A stretch of 64,000 bases of DNA, from NCBI GenBank assembly GCA_014843695.1, contig CM026400.1:33659513-33723512 (forward strand), read 5' to 3'. The notes under the pieces were generated by a model. It was not told where the DNA came from and did not search any database. It saw only the letters and a program-made list of their open reading frames with translations. A program made the translations under genes and the position numbers. This stretch comes from Archivesica marissinica. Lineage: Eukaryota; Mollusca; Bivalvia; Venerida; Vesicomyidae. Of the stretch, positions 53,201 to 59,200 are shown in pieces. The number at the start of each line of letters is the position of its first letter. Positions within the stretch are counted from its first letter, which is position 1.

Positions 53201-56200
53201 CCGTGGTACCGCGGGGGCAGCGACACTCGTACCCATTGATGTATTCGCTGCACGTACCACCGTTCTGGCACGGATCCGATGCACACTCGTCGATTTCTGT
53301 ATCGCACATTCGACCGGAGTAGCCCCCGTTGCATTTGCACAGGAATGAGCCGATCCGGTCGATACAGTCGCCATGGATGCATGTAACACCCTTACAATCA
53401 TTGATGTTATTCTCGCAGTGCTTGCCAGTCCAACCTATATCAACATCAAATAAATATTGCATGATAGCATTCCGACATACAACCTGTGTTAGTGTTCACC
53501 TCCATTAAGCAGTAAACCTGTATTAGAGCAGCCAGTTTCCAGATTCCCAATATGTTGTTTTATTATACATTTTACCTCTATTAAGCAGCTACCTGTGCTA
53601 AGCAGCCACTTTCTTTGATTCCCTTCGCTGGCTGCTTAAGACAGGTTTGACTGTACATTCAATTTGTTTGTTTGTAGAATGGGTTTAATGTCGCACAAAC
53701 GGCTTACATATAGGTCATACGACGACTCTCCTGCTATTGTTTGTGGAGGAAGACCCCAGGTGCCTCTCTGAGCACTGTTGCAGGCACGGACGGGCACCCG
53801 GGTAGAACCACAACCCACGGCAAGCTTCCTCACATCAAATAATTCGACACCCCCAGTGGGATTCAAACCTACAGCAGCGAGGGGCAAGTGATTTGAAGAC
53901 AATGACCATAACCACTCGGCCACGGAGGCCGCTGCCCTATGCGAATGACAACATTGCCAAAGAAAACGATATTTAATGCATGTCGTTAGGACTGAGGGTT
54001 ATTGGTTTTGCCTGCTGTGTATATGTGTGATTGATTGTGATGCAACTGTGTGGATATATAGATGGTTGGTTAAGGAGGAAGTGATTTGATTTTGAGAGTA
54101 ACTGGTCAAGGCTGGTGGTCTGGGTGGTCAGCGAAGTGTCCACTCCAATTGACTTCTATAGTAATCTTTATATGCTTGTAACTCGAAAAACGACACAAGA
54201 TAAAAATTATAGTTCCAATAGACACACATAGCAAATCTCATAATGGCCCTTTCAAATAAGCCATACCCTGTGACCTTCAAGGTCAAATAATGGCCTTTCA
54301 AATAAGCCATACCCTGTGACCCTCAAGGTCAAATAATGGCCTTTCAAATAAGCCATACCCTGTGACCTTCAAGGTCAAATAATGGCCTTTCAAATAAGCC
54401 ATACACTGTGACCCTCAAGGTCAAATAATGGCCTTTCAAATAAGCCATACCCTGTGACCTTCAAGGTCAAATCAAGGTCATGTAAAACAGCACATTAATT
54501 CTTGTGTCAAATACGAAAGCGGGGGTTTGCATCTCTCTCTAGTTTTCCTTACTATACAATCAACCATTAAATAAAAGTCCTACAAAATTAGTAAGCGAGC
54601 AATTTGCATTTAAGGGTATTTGTTTACAATAGAAGAGATATAAAGGACTACCCCACCCACTGTTACGTACCAACAACACAGGAGCATTCATAGCTGTCTA
54701 ACAGATTCCTACAAGTGGCTCCATTCATACATGGGTCTACTTCACACTGGTCGATCTCGTGCTCACACTGGCTGCCGTGGAATCCTGCAGGGCACGTGCA
54801 CTTGTACTGGTTCACCATGTCTTGACAAATGCCGGAGTTCTGGCATGGCGAACTGGAACATTCATCTATCTCCGTCTCACACATTATCCCGGTGTAACCT
54901 GAAATATTCCGTAAATATTATGAACGCAGTATCCCGGTGTAACTTGAAATATTCTATAAATATTATGAACACATTATCCCGGTGTAACCTGAAATATTCC
55001 GTAAATATTATGAACACAGTATCCCGGTGTAACTTGAAATATTCCGTAAATATTATACACACAGTATCCCGGTGTGACCTGAAATATTCTGTAAATATTA
55101 TGAACGCAGTATCCCAGTCAAACCTGAAATATTCCGTAAATATTATGAACGCAGTATCCCGGCATATTAAACCATACATCTCAGGAAATTGAGATTTTAT
55201 CCATACGGCACAAAGAACATTGTACCGCTATCCAAGGACCTCCCACTCTAGTATACGACACAAAAAACCTTGTAGCCCTCTACAAGCTACAGCACTTGGC
55301 TGAATAGCAAACAACATAGATCCTGATCAGCTGCGGTGTAAACGCGGCTGATCTGGATCTATGTTGTTTGCAAATGTGATTTTATTTACCCAGCAGGCAA
55401 ATGGTTAAAGACCAACATTATCATAGATCTCCCATAAAGCCCTGACCAATACATTTTAACGTACATGTATATTAGAGACCGCCTGCCAACAAAGACCAAT
55501 ATTTGCCTGTGTGTGGACATTACAGACAAGTGTGGCTGTATATTAACCCTTTCAACACCACAGACCTCTAAATTGGCTTACAAAAAAGTGTAGATCCAGA
55601 TGAGCCGGATCGTAACGAGCCGTCTCATCAGGATCTGCACTTTTTTCAAGTAATATAACTATTTTTAGAATTTTGTTTACCCATTTTGATAAATGAACTG
55701 ATCCAAATGTAATTTTGTTATTAATTAATTGGTCTAAAAATATCATGGACCAGTCCATGTCAGTTACTTGGTGTTGAATGGGTTAAGTCATATGGCAGAC
55801 TTGTTTACTAAAATTTGCCCATTTTTTAAGAATCCGCAAAAAAAAAAAAAAAAAATTATAATCCATAAAATTTAGCTACCACAAAATTTAAACTACTATA
55901 CAGTAATTGACAAAGAATGGATTAATTTCAATATAAAAACAGCTTATTTCATTTGACCAAGAAATACATTTAATCTAATCCTAGTATAATTCATGGTTTT
56001 TTTCTATACAGTGTATGTGCATAAATGTGTACCACATTTTCCTAATTAAAAATTCATAACCAATAATCTTGCACCGGATTTGTTCACCTTATGACCTTTT
56101 TATCCATAATTTTATCTTTTAATATTTAAATAAATCTTGTTTAAGAATTAATGAGACTAAAGATATGGGTGAACGCATCTGCACAAAGTCAGAGCCACAA

Positions 56201-59200
56201 GACTTAGCATAGCTACATGTGCTTCTTCCACTGTAGTCCAGTGGTAACACGCTGGATTGGTAATCCAGGGATCTCAGGTTCGATCCCATGTCTGACCCTA
56301 ATGAAATTAACAGTCTTTCAGATGGGACTTTAAATAGATGTCTCGTGTCAGGCGTCGCTCATATGGGTATGACACGTCTGATCAGGATCTATGTTGTTTG
56401 CTATTCAGACAAGTGTTTTAGCTCCACTATACAAATAGTAAATAGCATAGAGCCTGATCAGATGGCACGTTCTGTGCTGTCTGATCTGGCTCTGTGGTTT
56501 GCAAAAGTGACATTAGTCGTGAATGGCAGGTTCAGGGTTAATATCACTATCTATTTATAAATGTATGCAAAGAAGATGCAACAAAGACTATTGAACCCAC
56601 ACCAACATAATGAACAACAATACCTCCCTTTCTACTTGAGAAAACTTTCTTGTTTCATTTTCCTAACTTCAAATTGCCCAAGATCTCTCTTTCGATAAAT
56701 TGTTCATCAAAAGTCAACAGTTTATTTCTTGTCTAACTTCAGTGGAGAAAACACAGAATTTGATACCCAAATCATCACATGTAAACAGTGAAAGTCTTGC
56801 CTAATCATTTGAACCGACTCTGTAGGTCGTGGGAAACAGCCTCCGTCATGGTGAATAGAGGGGGAAATGAAAGTGTTGCCATGGTAACATATATGTGTTG
56901 GGTGACAAAGCTCTCTAAAGATGCACACCGTTTTCATGCTCCACTGAGCAGATACATTTTACATACACCAACTACAATTATATATTTATCCAGAGAATAG
57001 CCTCGAACAAACACTGCTGGCTGCCCCGATACTTAAAAATTTTACGGTTTATATTATATTCTCAGGTTCTTCCTAGCTAATGATCACAGCAGTTTCATAC
57101 AGAAGATTTACAGCTACTATCAGGTTACCATGAAATAAAGAACCATAATTACAAACTGCTGTCTGTATACCAAACATCAAGATTTACATAACAAACAAAG
57201 TGTGTGTTTTACGTTTATTTATGGTTTATTTATCGTTGCTACCAGTTGCCCATATGAGCAACGCCTCCTGAAGAGATTAGTCAGATCTGTGGAGGATAGT
57301 GCAATGATACAGACAGAGATCCATTCCAGAGTCTCCTCTGGTTCTTTTACGTGTACGTTGTAAAGCACCGACAACAAGACCTCGGTTTAAAGTCCCATCT
57401 GAAAGACTGTTAATTTTATTACAGTCAGACGGGGATCGAACCTGCAATCCCTGGATTACCAGTCCAGTGTGTTACCATATATAGCTACATTACAGTCGAC
57501 ACCACTGTTTTTTCAGGCCCGATGTTTCGTTTACTAGCCAACATAATTCTTGATATCTCGCTGCGGAGGGCCGCAACTTGGGAAGGGTCATAACTAATGT
57601 TGTTAAAACGTGTGGCCCAACCCATTTGCAACATTTATTGACTATTCGTGTGCACAACAATGACATATATCATATATACTATGCATAATTATACAACTGT
57701 GTTCATTTGTTTTGTTCTGTACATTGTATATATATAGAATGAATGCAATAAAATACGATTAAACTAATATCTCACTGGTACTTCACTGAATATTTGATTT
57801 TTCTTGGTACACAAGTAGTATTTCTAAGAAATTAAAACTTGATTTCTACTATTAACCCTTTCAACACCACATACCTCTAAATAGGCTTACAAAAAGTGTA
57901 GATCCAGATGAGCCGGCTCATGACGAGCCGGCTCATGACGAGCCGTCTCATCAGGATCTGCACTTTTTGCCGGTAATATTATTATTCATAGAGAAAAATT
58001 ACCCATTTTGATAAATGGACTGATCATGTAATGTAATTTTCTTATTAATTTATTGGTCTAAAAATATCATGCACCAGTCCATGTCAGTTACTTGGTGTTG
58101 AATAGGTTAAATATCATGCACCAGTCCATGTCAGTTACTTTGTGTTGAATAGGTTAAATATCATGCACCAGTCCATGTCAGTTACTTGGTGTTGAATAGG
58201 TTAAATATCATGCACCAGTCCATGTCAGTTACTTTGTGTTGAATAGGTTAAATATCATGCACCAGTCCATGTCAGTTACTTGGTGTTGAATGGGTTAAAT
58301 ATCATGCACCAGTCCATGTCAGTTACTTTGTGTTGAATAGGTTAAATATCATGCACCAGTCCATGTCAGTTACTTTGTGTTGAATGGGTTAAATATCATG
58401 CACCAGTCCATGTCAGTTACTTTGTGTTGAATGGGTTAAATATCATGCACCAGTCCATGTCAGTTACTTGGTGTTGAATGGGTTAAATATCATGCACCAG
58501 TCCATGTCAGTTACTTTGTGTTGAATAGGTTAAATATCATGCACCAGTCCATGTCAGTTACTTTGTGTTGAATAGGTTAAATGTGTTTTGTAACTTCCAT
58601 CTAGGGCCCAAGAAAGGACACCTCTCTTTGCAAAGGGTGATGTTTGAAATATTTATATACAAAAAAGTACGATAAAAGGGTGATTTATTTTTGCATTTTG
58701 GTGAAACAAAATATGGACCCTTTAAAGGGGCTGGCTAGTTTGCCCTTAAGGAGGATATTTCAAGAGTCTGAATCTCTTGGGAAATTTTGAGAATGCAAAA
58801 ATGAATGTGTAAATGTTGAGATTTTAGAATTAAAATGAAACATTCATTATTCGCCCACAATGTATTGCTCAATTTTAGACAAAATATGTAATATTACAAA
58901 ATATATAATATTACAAAACATATAATACAAAATAAATAATATTTCAAAATATATAATATTTCAAAATATATAATATTACAAAACATATAATATTTCAAAA
59001 CATATAATATTTCAAAATATATAATATTACAAAACATAATATTTCAAAATATATAATATTACAAAATATATAATATTACAAAACATATAATATTTCAAAA
59101 TATATAATATTACAAAATATATAATACTGCTGGTGGTTGAAAACGGGAAAAGATGAGTAACACAAAACATGTCACAGAAGTGAAATCAACAATGGTATCG

